This document shows positions 18,521 through 27,387 of a DNA stretch of 64,000 nt, in pieces. Where the stretch lies: the NCBI GenBank assembly GCA_949358305.1, contig OX442318.1, forward strand, positions 14,862,517 through 14,926,516, given 5' to 3'. This DNA is from Strigamia acuminata (Eukaryota; Arthropoda; Chilopoda; Geophilomorpha; Linotaeniidae). The position numbers were made by a program, and so were the translations under genes. Position 1 is the first letter of the stretch; every line of letters begins with the position of its first letter. The notes under the pieces are model-generated. The model saw only the letters and a list, made by a program, of their open reading frames with translations, was not told the origin of the DNA and did not search any database.

Positions 18521-20285
18521 TAAAGTGTAAAAAAAAAAAAGAAGGATAAAAAAACACATAATCCCCATATATGTAGTATGCCCACATTGCCATGTGTCTA
18601 ATTTCTCATTATTATGCCCAATTGCTCATTCAAACATTTTTTTATTATTCCATGAAAGGTATTAATAATAAATCAACTGCTGTGTATGCGGTTTAGTTAG
18701 GCCTATCCTATGTTCGCCCATCAAAAATCCATCCCCATACAATAAGGGGATAAATGTGCAGTGACAAAAAATTGCCCGTTCTCCGCCTCCCCACCCTTTG
18801 ACACGCAAAGTCATTACAGAAAAGATGAGGGGGATGGTAATTGGATAGAAATTCAGAGAAATGGCCGTGCTTTTAATGGAAGTTTGTGAAGAGAGTTGAA
18901 AAAGAAAATGAAACAGAGTTTGTCAATTTGGAACGGGAACTGGAGGGCGGTTATTCGAAAAGACTTACTCCAAAAAGTAATTTAGAGATGCTTAGAAAAG
19001 GAAATGGATAAATGGCTTGTAGAATTTACCACTGATCGATTGGATGGCTGTGCTGAAGAGGCGCTTAATTACCTGGCAAACACCAACTTAACTGCTGCAG
19101 GAAAGTAAAGGGGTTGGATAGAAATGAGAAGCGAGAAGGAAAAGGAGAAATAGAAGGAAAAGGAGGAGAAGGAGAAGGAGAAGGAGAAGGGGTGGGCGGC
19201 CATGGCGGAATGAAAAAGGACAATGATACCGGCTCAGTTAGGTGTCTGTCTGTCTGATTGTGCCGACTGTGATGATGAAAAGTAAACATTGCTGACAAGC
19301 AGCGCATGAAATACAAGTTTATCTACTGGACACACCCAAAAGTATTACGTGAAATTAACAAATCATTAGCTATAAATTCATTTATCTCTCATACGTATAA
19401 ATTAATGGTGCATTTTCAGTTTCACGTTACCACGAGCGACTTGTTTCTCAAGAGAGACCAAACGAAATGGTTCTACATTCTAAGCTTGTTATTGTTGTTC
19501 AATTAGGATATGTTAATTAATTATAGCGCTTCTATTTCATTTCATGCCCGTCATGGCCCATTAAAACTTAAACGGATAAAAGTAAAGTTAGAAATGTACA
19601 CGTGTTACTTTTATACTAAACTAAAAGGCTTCTTCGTTCCTTTCAAATGTGCTCTACTTTTCTACAGTATACTCACTCCTCTATTCCCTCATTTCGGATT
19701 CTGTTTTCGACATTGATTGTGATTTTATGCTTTAATTGCCTCAATATCTCTTTTTCTTTAGATATTTCTTTTGTTTCTTCTATTGTGTTCACAGTAATGC
19801 AGCTATACTAAAGCAGCCGAAGAATTCCGTGTTTTCATTGCGTTAATTCTAGAATTACCATTATTCCTTATTTTCCTAGACCTACTCGTAGAGTATTACA
19901 CCGAAAGAAGAGACTGGCTGTTTCACCTTTTAGACTCGACTCGTTCCTTGACTTCATCGCTACTTCGTGATCTTTTCCAATCCTCCCAGTCGCCAGTAAA
20001 TATACTTTTTGATGATATTCTGTTGGGCAGACTTCCATATTGACTTGTCCCGTCCCATATTGATTGCATACACGTTTGGTATATAACCTTTCTTTTTTTG
20101 CCAATGGTAGCAGTTGTGTCCTGATATTTTATTTCCTCTCCATCGCATTCCGCATCGATTTTTAAGGTCCCTGTTTTCTTCTAAATGTTTCCAATCTCTT
20201 GGATGCATTCCTCAACCGTAATGACAAAAATTACACATTTTCTTCTTACTTTGTCTAAAACCTAAATTTGCCGTTTATGCACTAC
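18521..20285. other. Non-coding interval with GGAGAA repeat
   Basis: A GGAGAA/GAAGGA purine tract lies at about 19130-19192. No gene is supported; the short frames overlapping the tract are low-complexity artefacts. Confidence 0.4.
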
Positions 20286-20289
20286 CACT
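20286..20289. repeat. Target-site duplication of Element 2 (left copy, CACT)
   Basis: CACT before TGTGAC at 20290 is repeated at 28940-28943 after GTCACA. Confidence 0.85.
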
Positions 20290-21841
20290 TGTGACGGTTA
20301 TAAAACCGTATAATTTCCGATTTGCCGCCAGATGGCGCTATTTGACTAAAAGCGCGCATTTTCGAATGAATTGCGAGAATTATAATTAATTGTCGGAATG
20401 ACGTGAATAAATATAAATTATTTATTAAACATGATAAAGTATTATTTACTTAAATATTGATTCTGCCGAATCAATATTATATTTTATATTTACTTGTTGA
20501 AGGGGACCAATCGGACCCTTCTGGACCCAATTCCATATTAGGTCCGAACCCCGGTCTCTATTAGGTCCGGACTAGTGATCCACGAATCCGTCGATCCAGG
20601 CACCTGATTGGCTGTCGCCAATCTGATTGTTCTCAGGAACTATATAAGCTCTGGTTTTCTACCAGGCCCGGGCTTGATTTGAATATTGTTTGTATGTATT
20701 GTTGGTTATCGTTTGATTTCTCTCTTTCTTATCGACACATCAGGCCTCCTCAGCTCTCAATGGATATGTAGACTTACTATCTCGTTATTGCTTGTTGTAG
20801 GGCCCATCGGGGAAGGCTAACCTTGTAGACATGTTAACAACATGAAATGGCCCCGTAGTGTTAGCCAGCTGTTCTAAGGGACAGTAGGATTTCATACGGT
20901 GGCATAGTATAATGCTCATGCACGGGATTGACTAACCCGTTAAATAAATGTCAAACTATATGATCGGTGATAGTCGCATCTATCTGAGCGATTCCTCGGA
21001 CGAGGGTCAGACGCTCTGCCAAGAGCGTGTGTGCGGGAGGTCCCACCCGAGCACGAAACAAACACGGACAAATGCTATTCCAGGGCGAATTGCGTATCAT
21101 AGGTCCTTCCGTACTTTAGTGGTCGGTGAATGGCATATTTAAAGGCACACTACGCCGGGTTGGTAGCCCGTGAGAATTGTCCGTGAAGACATTTCGTTAA
21201 ACAATTACTCAGGTATTGGTAATCCTGGAATTGGTAAATCCATAGGAATGTTTACCCGGTGGTTGGTACCACCGATAGCGATGTAAAGCGTACAAACAAA
21301 TACTCGGCGCCTGATCACGAGATCTTGTCGTCGTAAGGCATGCTGGCGGATGGAGCCTCAACAACTCCCGCGACGGTCCTGTCGACTGTCGTGACTGTCC
21401 CCGCCCCATTAATATTTATACAACAATTCATTTGTTGTATTCCACTAATCACTTTGTATTTATTTGACCTGGAATATTCTACAGAATATTCCTTTCCATA
21501 CGAAGGACTCTTCGTATTATTAGATATTCGAGCTGCGGACCAAATACGTCTCCGTAGCGTTATTTGTGACGATGCCGCAAAGTCAGCCGTACCCTTCGTG
21601 CATCGCCCGGATCCTCAACCAGTGTAGCCGCCGCTTACACGTATCCAGAACCCCGAACCATTTGTATTCGTAGAAACAAGCAAGTAAAACCGTAAGTTTA
21701 TATCATTTCGTTGTTTTATTCATTTAGCGCACATTTCGTAGCTTATCTCGGTTAGGTTGTTGTTAGTCTTAACAACGTCTTGTTCCGACCGATTTATCTC
21801 TTAAAATGGCTAATAAATCAGCCAAAAGTAGAATCGTCACA
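20290..21841 (+). repeat. Element 2 5' LTR
   Basis: 1552 bp. U3 holds a CTCF-like core CCGCCAGATGGCGCT (20325-20339) and a TATA box (20641). R is long; it contains GTAAGT at 21692-21697 (candidate splice donor) and AATAAA at 21812-21817 near the end. Apart from the terminal hexamers and the GATGGCGC core, it is not visibly related to the Element 1 LTR. Confidence 0.95.
20641..20647 (+). promoter_or_regulatory. Element 2 TATA box
   Basis: TATATAA within GGAACTATATAAGCTC; the start would be near 20670. The same site is at 27739 in the 3' LTR. Confidence 0.55.
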
Positions 21842-21843
21842 AG

Positions 21844-21861
21844 TGGAGGTTCTACCGAGAT
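21844..21861 (+). promoter_or_regulatory. Element 2 primer-binding site (tRNA-Gln)
   Basis: TGGAGGTTCTACCGAGAT starts 2 nt after the LTR, the same offset as in Element 1. It differs from the Element 1 site at two positions (TCCC to TTCT) and matches a GGTTCCA-type tRNA-Gln with one mismatch. Confidence 0.72.
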
Positions 21862-22020
21862 AAGGCTGCAAAAATTCAAGTGAATTTTGAGTTGTGTGTG
21901 TTTATGAGAATTTAGGAAATGTGCTTACGGTGTTAAAATTTCAAATGAAATTTTTTACGGTAAAATTAATGTTTGTTTTACAGTTCTCCTCGTGAAACTT
22001 TTCTAGGAATTTCATTAGGA

Positions 22021-22050
22021 CCGCCACAAGCGGTTCTACCGACGATAGAC
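22021..22050 (+). repeat. Degenerate second copy of the LTR/primer-site junction
   Basis: CGCCACAAGCGGTTCTACCG followed by ACGATAGACT echoes GTCACAAGTGGAGGTTCTAC followed by CGAGATAAGGCT at 21836-21867. It is a diverged duplication about 180 bp inside the leader. Confidence 0.45.
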
Positions 22051-22283
22051 TACAATTCTTATTCGAATGAATTTGGAAATCGTGCTCGTGAAAAGTGGAG
22101 TTTGGATAATTTAGTCTTACGACAAAATTTCTTGTAAAATAAGTTTCGAACGAAATTTATATCTTTACTAAATGTATTGAATGTTGTTTTGTGATTAAAA
22201 TCACAAGAACAACGATTGTATTCCCTTTAATTTGTTTTTCTGAAGAAAAAATTATATATTTGTGTAAAATGATAATTTTACCG

Positions 22284-22310
22284 CGTGGTCAGGCCTAAAA
22301 ACCTACCACG
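22284..22310 (+). other. Leader hairpin copy 1
   Basis: CGTGGT (bulged C) AGG, loop CCTAAAAA, CCT ACCACG. It aligns with the three other leader hairpins and shares the GGCCTAAAAA loop region with copies 2 and 3. Confidence 0.6.
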
Positions 22311-22739
22311 AAAGTTTGAAAATCTTGCCCGAACTTGTCGCTGTTACGTCCGCCCGGGTAACGTCGTTTCGCCGTCGTCGATCCGAGAAACCACGTGGTT
22401 GGGCTTAATACATAAAGTTCGAACATTTCTCGAAGGAAATTCAAAAATGAATTCCAGTATTCGCCGGTTGTTTTGATTAAAACAACCAAGTTTAATTCTG
22501 TTTGAGATTTCAAATAAAGAATGTTTTTATATTTCAAGGCCTAATTTTATTTGATTAAATAAAACGAAGGAAAAGTTGATTCAATGGAATAAAAGATATT
22601 TTATTTCGATAAATTGTTCTACATACCTGATTTACATTCTAATTTACAAATGTGTTAATCACCTTTTGGTTTTAAGTCTTTAAAACCAATTTCGCGAATA
22701 GAATCCCATTCGAACTTAGCAAAGACTTTTGCTGCTACG

Positions 22740-22752
22740 ATTGCCTAGCAAC
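22740..22752 (+). promoter_or_regulatory. X-box-like site in the leader (first of three)
   Basis: ATTGCCTAGCAAC resembles the RFX-factor X-box (GTTGCC-N-(G/A)GCAAC type). Others are GTTGCCTAGCAAC at 23786-23798 and GTTGCCTTGCAAC at 27161-27173. Function is inference. Confidence 0.35.
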
Positions 22753-23002
22753 GGTGTTTTACGGGAAAGCTACCCAAATTGAACGATTTAACGTGCTTTC
22801 ACAAATTGTTGCTAAACGATTTAAAAAATGTCGAGAATCCAGTTTATTCGAAGTAATAAATCTCATGATAAGTGTAATTCACTTGCATTGTGTTTTTCTG
22901 CAGGAAAATCAAACATTTGCGTAAAGAACGAAAAGTATAATTCACTTTTATCCAGATTTTCCACCGGAAAATTGAACGTCAAGTAAAATGATTATTTTAC
23001 CA

Positions 23003-23030
23003 CGTGGCGAGGCCTAAAAATCTCACCACG
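23003..23030 (+). other. Leader hairpin copy 2
   Basis: CGTGG, C.A mismatch, GAG, loop GCCTAAAAAT, CTC, CCACG. The inner stem is GAG/CTC where copy 1 has AGG/CCT, so pairing is kept while sequence changes. Confidence 0.6.
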
Positions 23031-23307
23031 GAATGTTTGAATTCTAATCCGAACTTATCGTTGTTTTGTCCGTTCACGGAACGTCTAATCGTCACCGTTA
23101 CGATCATACGCGCGGACAGGCTTAAACGAGAAAGTTTAATTTCCCAAAAAAGAATTCGAGTTCGAATTTAAAGTAAGTTTCGTACGAAGTTTATTTATCC
23201 AATTTTGTTCTTGTGATTGAAATCCTAAAGAACGATGAGTGTATTCACTTATAAATGTATTTTCGGTAGAAAATTCGAACGATGGCATAAAATAATTATT
23301 TTACCAT

Positions 23308-23333
23308 GTGGTAAGGCCTAAAAATCCTATCAC
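23308..23333 (+). other. Leader hairpin copy 3
   Basis: GTGGTA (bulged A) GG pairs with CC TATCAC, with one G.U wobble; the loop region is CCTAAAAAT. Confidence 0.55.
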
Positions 23334-24277
23334 GGGAATTGGAGAATCCAATCCGAATTCGACGTTGTTTTGTCCGTCTGGACAACGATAATTTGCCGTC
23401 GTAGTTACAATAAAACACGCGGTCAGGCTTAAATGAAGATTCAACCCCGAAGGAATTCGAATTCTAATTCCAGTTTTATCGGTTGTTTTCACATAAAATA
23501 ACCTAAACCACAAAATTCCGTTTGGGATTTCACATTAAGTTAAAAAACTTATTAATATTTTAACCTAAATTTATTTTGAAAAATAAAAACAAGACAAGTT
23601 GGTAAAATTGAAAGAATAGGTTTATTCGTGTTAAAGGTTTATTTACAAAATAGACACATACCTGATTATCTTTACATTTGTATTGTACAATCAAACCCTG
23701 ATTTTAAAATGTTGAAATCCGAATTTTAAAAGGAATTGAAGATCGTTCAAATGTTCAATTCCGGCGAAGCCATTTTCGCAGCTGTGTTGCCTAGCAACAG
23801 AATCGCGGAGTTTTACCGAGAAGCCGCCAGGTTTCCAGGCGTACTTTCCTGAATTGTTGCCTAACAATTCAATCATCGTGAATTCGGTTTATTTGACTAA
23901 ATAAATCTGGATTTACCTAAAAATAAGAGTAATATTTATTTCGGTTTATTAAAATAAATCGAATGATACGATTAACTGGAAAAATTTCAGTTGAAATTTA
24001 TCCAAATTTTAATCATGTTTACATTAATCTTGTAATTAACATTACAAGAAAGAACGTTGCATTCTTTGAATTCTTATTTTCTAAAGAAAATAGTAAATTT
24101 TGCGAATTGCAAAATCGAACGATTTTGGTGTAGAAAAGGAATAAAACTTTATTCTTCATTCTCGAAATAAAGGATGAAATTTCCAGGATATTTACAACGT
24201 AAATAAGGAACTTTCCATTACAATTTTTTTTTTCATTTGAAAAAATGGATTTTACGGTGAAATATTAAATTTACCAC

Positions 24278-24302
24278 GTGGTAAAGTTTAAAATTTTACC
24301 AC
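24278..24302 (+). other. Leader hairpin copy 4, followed by a PPT-like tract
   Basis: GTGGTAAA, loop GTTTAAAAT, TTTACCAC: eight perfect pairs. The 5' arm also lies in the perfect palindrome TTACCACGTGGTAA (24271-24284). CGGGGGATG follows at once, as at the true 3' PPT. Confidence 0.6.
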
Positions 24303-24532
24303 CGGGGGATGAAGATTAAGCTGACTTTGATACGTTCGTGTCCGCCCCCAATTCATCGATTTACCGTAGTTTCAATCAAACACGTAGAAAAACGACATGA
24401 CGTCCATCGAAAGAATTCGTAGACAACGTCAAAACGATCGGTTAGGTATAAATACCTAATCTTGTTTGAAAGTTTGAATAAACTAGAAAGCATATAATTA
24501 TTTATGCCTAATAATGTCAGAATATTTAAATA

Positions 24533-24766
24533 ATGTTCGAATCCAGTTTTTCAGAAGATTCTAAAGAATATTCTGAAGAAACGGAGGGGGAGGAGATACA
24601 AGAAACCTTGTATACCGCCTTAACAGAGACAAATACATTAAAAAATGTGCATTCCTTCACTTTTTTCACGGAATTGCGTTCGAAATTCCTCGTTACTTGC
24701 CGTAAAGCTACCGAATCAAATGATTCAACGTGCTTTTATGGGATAAAAAGTAAAAAAAATTACTAG
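24533..24766 (+). CDS. Small acidic ORF in the Element 2 leader (doubtful)
   Basis: 77 codons from an ATG; the N-terminus is Ser/Glu-rich (EDSKEYSEETEGEE). QETLYTALTE faintly resembles PETLFSALTE in the linker between RNase H and integrase of Element 1 Pol (residues 848-857). It could be a coding relic or chance. No function is assigned. Confidence 0.2.
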   Translation: MFESSFSEDSKEYSEETEGEEIQETLYTALTETNTLKNVHSFTFFTELRSKFLVTCRKATESNDSTCFYGIKSKKNY

Positions 24767-25216
24767 ATTTTGTAAAAATCAAGTTAGTAAGTTTTAGTTA
24801 AAACTGAAATTTATTATTTGATAAATTCAAATAAAGAACGGAATTCAGCAAAGCCGTCGATTCAATCGATTCAACGTACTTGTGAAATTGTGGTTTTTAA
24901 TACTTTAAAAATCCCGTAAAGGTTACCATTTTTATTAATAAAATTGGTGATATTTTAAAATACTTGGAAAAGTATCCATTTTATTTGGTGACTACGTCAT
25001 AACCCTGAAATCTGACAAGATTTAGGTTCCACGAAAATAGTGATTTCTACCAATCTCAGATGAGATTAGAGTCTCGCGAGACTGACGTTTGACAATCAAC
25101 CAATCAGAGAGGTGTATCGAAGTACCCATACTTCCATTCGAAATAGTGTAACCACTGCTTCGTTTGCAACCTTCCTGAACGTTACGACTTCATCGTTATC
25201 TCTCAGACTTCGGAAA

Positions 25217-25235
25217 TTTTATTTTTCAATTTTAG
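25217..25235 (+). other. Candidate splice acceptor before Element 2 gag
   Basis: A T-rich tract ending TTTTTCAATTTTAG lies 2 nt before the ATG at 25238. With GTAAGT at 21692 it would remove the whole repeat leader (about 3.5 kb) and place the gag ATG near the 5' end. Confidence 0.4.
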
Positions 25236-25237
25236 TT

Positions 25238-26419
25238 ATGACTAGTAACCAGCACTCGATGAACACACGCGGTAAGGAAAGAACTTGTTTGACCGGTAGA
25301 ATAAGTTTAACCGGATTTGTGCCAGTTTCTAACGAAACTGGATTAGTAGAGGAAATAGTAAACCACGTGGTCGGTAATAGTGTTTCGAATGAAACAACGG
25401 AACCGATCAGAATTATAGATCCTAACTTGGTACAGACTGAACTAAATTCTCCTGTGGAAGGAAATCTTCCATCGGATGGATCACATTTAGGTCCGACAGG
25501 ACTTTTATTTTGTACTGATTATGGTTTGAATCCAAACCAATTCCGATCAATCGTCGAAATGGTGGATTTTGTTATGTTAAATAAACTACCTTTTAAAGGA
25601 TCTAGATCTAGATCTCGTTCTTCCGCTAATTATGGATCTAACGATCCACGATTAGGTTCGACTCCTTCGACACCAATTAGTCGGTATCGACAGAAAGCAA
25701 ATCTTGATCCCGTTTGGGCTCATAGACATTTACCTTCACCCGAATCATCCTTGAACGATACTCAAGATGTAGTTACTAATGTAACAAACAAGAACGTACG
25801 AATTGCTAATTATGTGCGCGATCGTAGTGTTTTGCAAAATAATTTTAGATCGCGTTCGCGATCACCTCACTTTGGATTGTCTTCAGATGAATACATTAAC
25901 ATGGTGAAAAGTGTGTATACATTGTTGCAAAAGGGGCAGAGTACTTTCCAAAAGTATTCACTGAAAGCCGACGAGAGCGAGCTACTCCTCGCATTTATCA
26001 GGAAGGTGGCATCTATTAATTATATGCCGCTACAAAAAATGGTTCACGAATGTGTTCCAAGCTATTTGTTACACTTTACTCAGAATTGGTTTTGTGAAAA
26101 TCAACATAAAATTTTCAATTGGAAAATATTCGAATACCTGTTCCGCGAACAATTTGTAACAACACAGTTAGAAAGAACAGTACAGTTGATTTTAACAAAA
26201 CAACGAGACTCAGAGAGTCTGTATTCCTTCATATACCGATTCTATAGAATGTGGAATTTACAAGGTTATTTAACCTCCAAAAGTGCGGTTGCACTATTTT
26301 TTGACAATCTCACTAGAGATAGTACCTATCTGTTACGCAAACAAAGAGTGCCAACTCATTGTTTAAAGAAAATTTATAAGGTAATCCGTAACAATGAAGC
26401 TTTATTTGGTGAAATCTAA
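25238..26419 (+). CDS. gag: Element 2 Gag (capsid only, no zinc knuckle)
   Basis: 393 codons from ATG 25238 (G at -3). The open frame extends upstream without ATG. N-terminal segment FCTDYGLNPNQFRSI (about 90-105) matches YCQLYNLNRVDFKTI of Element 1 Gag in pattern. A Ser/Arg-rich linker follows (SRSRSRSS; RSRSRSP). The capsid part (about 230-391) carries VPSYLLHFTQNWFCENQHKI, then W..FE..FREQF and LYSFIYRF, aligning with IPTYLSGIAHEWHTDNLDKF, W..FE..FLAEF and LYTFLLRF of Element 1. The protein stops at NNEALFGEI, exactly where Element 1 continues from NRALFEAQN towards its zinc knuckle, so the nucleocapsid is missing. It probably makes or joins particles formed with a helper Gag. Confidence 0.85.
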   Translation: MTSNQHSMNTRGKERTCLTGRISLTGFVPVSNETGLVEEIVNHVVGNSVSNETTEPIRIIDPNLVQTELNSPVEGNLPSDGSHLGPTGLLFCTDYGLNPNQFRSIVEMVDFVMLNKLPFKGSRSRSRSSANYGSNDPRLGSTPSTPISRYRQKANLDPVWAHRHLPSPESSLNDTQDVVTNVTNKNVRIANYVRDRSVLQNNFRSRSRSPHFGLSSDEYINMVKSVYTLLQKGQSTFQKYSLKADESELLLAFIRKVASINYMPLQKMVHECVPSYLLHFTQNWFCENQHKIFNWKIFEYLFREQFVTTQLERTVQLILTKQRDSESLYSFIYRFYRMWNLQGYLTSKSAVALFFDNLTRDSTYLLRKQRVPTHCLKKIYKVIRNNEALFGEI

Positions 26420-27387
26420 AGATGAACCTATAAAAGACTATTTAGTAATTAATTACAAAACAGTCTTACGAGTTTCATAACTGAAATTCTTAATAAAAGT
26501 GGATAAACTTGAAACAAACGTTTCTAATTTGTCTGAAGCAAAATGCTAGATCCGGGGGATAAAATATTATCCCACCAAACTCAAAAGGTTTTAAATAAAT
26601 CTCGATCACCGGAACTTTGAATAAAGCTTCGGTTGATAAAAGTTGAATTTATTCAATAGAATAAAAAGTTTTTAATAAAAACTTGTGTGGTATTTAGATA
26701 AATACTTTAAGCGGTGTAGTGATTAATAAATCACACCACCGGGGGATAGTTTAAATCGGATACAAAATTCTAGGATTCTAGAAATGATGATAAATAAAAG
26801 AAGTTTTATTTCGGAACAAATATATTTTACGCTCGTAGAATAAATTGGTATTGTTTTCTAGAAGAAAATAAAATACGAGTTAGGTTACACGACTACAAAT
26901 AAATATTTGTAGTAATTAGACAATAGTCTAGTTATTTGTTTAAGAGGTCCCCAGTTAAAGTAAAATTCAAGTCTCGGTCGAGGCTTGGGATATTAAGCAG
27001 CAAAAGAATTATGTTTTGATTTTATTAAGTCAAAATTCGAAGAGTTGTTACAAATCCTCTAATAAACATGTTCATGTTTGAATTAGATCGGTAGAGTAAG
27101 ATTTCAATCGAAATCGAGTGGATGACGAATATGAATGACATGTTCCGAAGAATCCATCCCGTTGCCTTGCAACTAGGAGGTGTATTGTACAGGAAAGCCA
27201 ATTAGTCAATTGTGTTATGAGTTTCTGAAAGAAATTAGTGTGATTAATTTTGACTAAAATTAATAGAGCAGGTATTGGATTATAAATAATTCAATAAAAA
27301 TCAGGGTGAACATCTTAAACTTAAGAAGTAATCTTTCCGATGACAAATATAGAGTTAGTAAACTCTTATGTTTGCCACCGGGGGATG
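26420..27387 (+). other. Element 2 3' untranslated region with repeated PPT-like tracts
   Basis: Non-coding. GGGGGAT tracts occur at 26554 and 26741 as well as at the true polypurine tract CGGGGGATG (27379-27387). Small hairpins lie at or just before them: GGGATAA/TTATCCC (26556-26573), GTGATT/AATCAC (26719-26734) and AGAGTT/AACTCT (27351-27366), each with a tetraloop AATA or AGTA. Confidence 0.65.

Larger units (their letters stand above)
22265..25110 (+). repeat. Element 2 leader: four degenerate tandem units
   Basis: Units begin with a TAAAAT...TTTTACC(A/G)(C/T)GTGG motif at about 22265, 22984, 23287 and 24258, giving lengths near 720, 300 (truncated), 970 and 850 bp. Units share further blocks in the same order: a GTCCG...CGTCG block; the tail CGGTTGTTTT; ACATACCTGATT (22621, 23658); and, in the first and third, TTGCCTAGCAAC followed by a TTTTAC...GAAGC/AAAGC block. 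No protein is encoded across the units. The last unit contains a small acidic ORF (24533-24766). Confidence 0.7.

Noticed and set aside
20948-21627. Three short ORFs in the Element 2 LTR
   Set aside because: Same reason: they recur in the 3' LTR at offset 7098 with no protein features.
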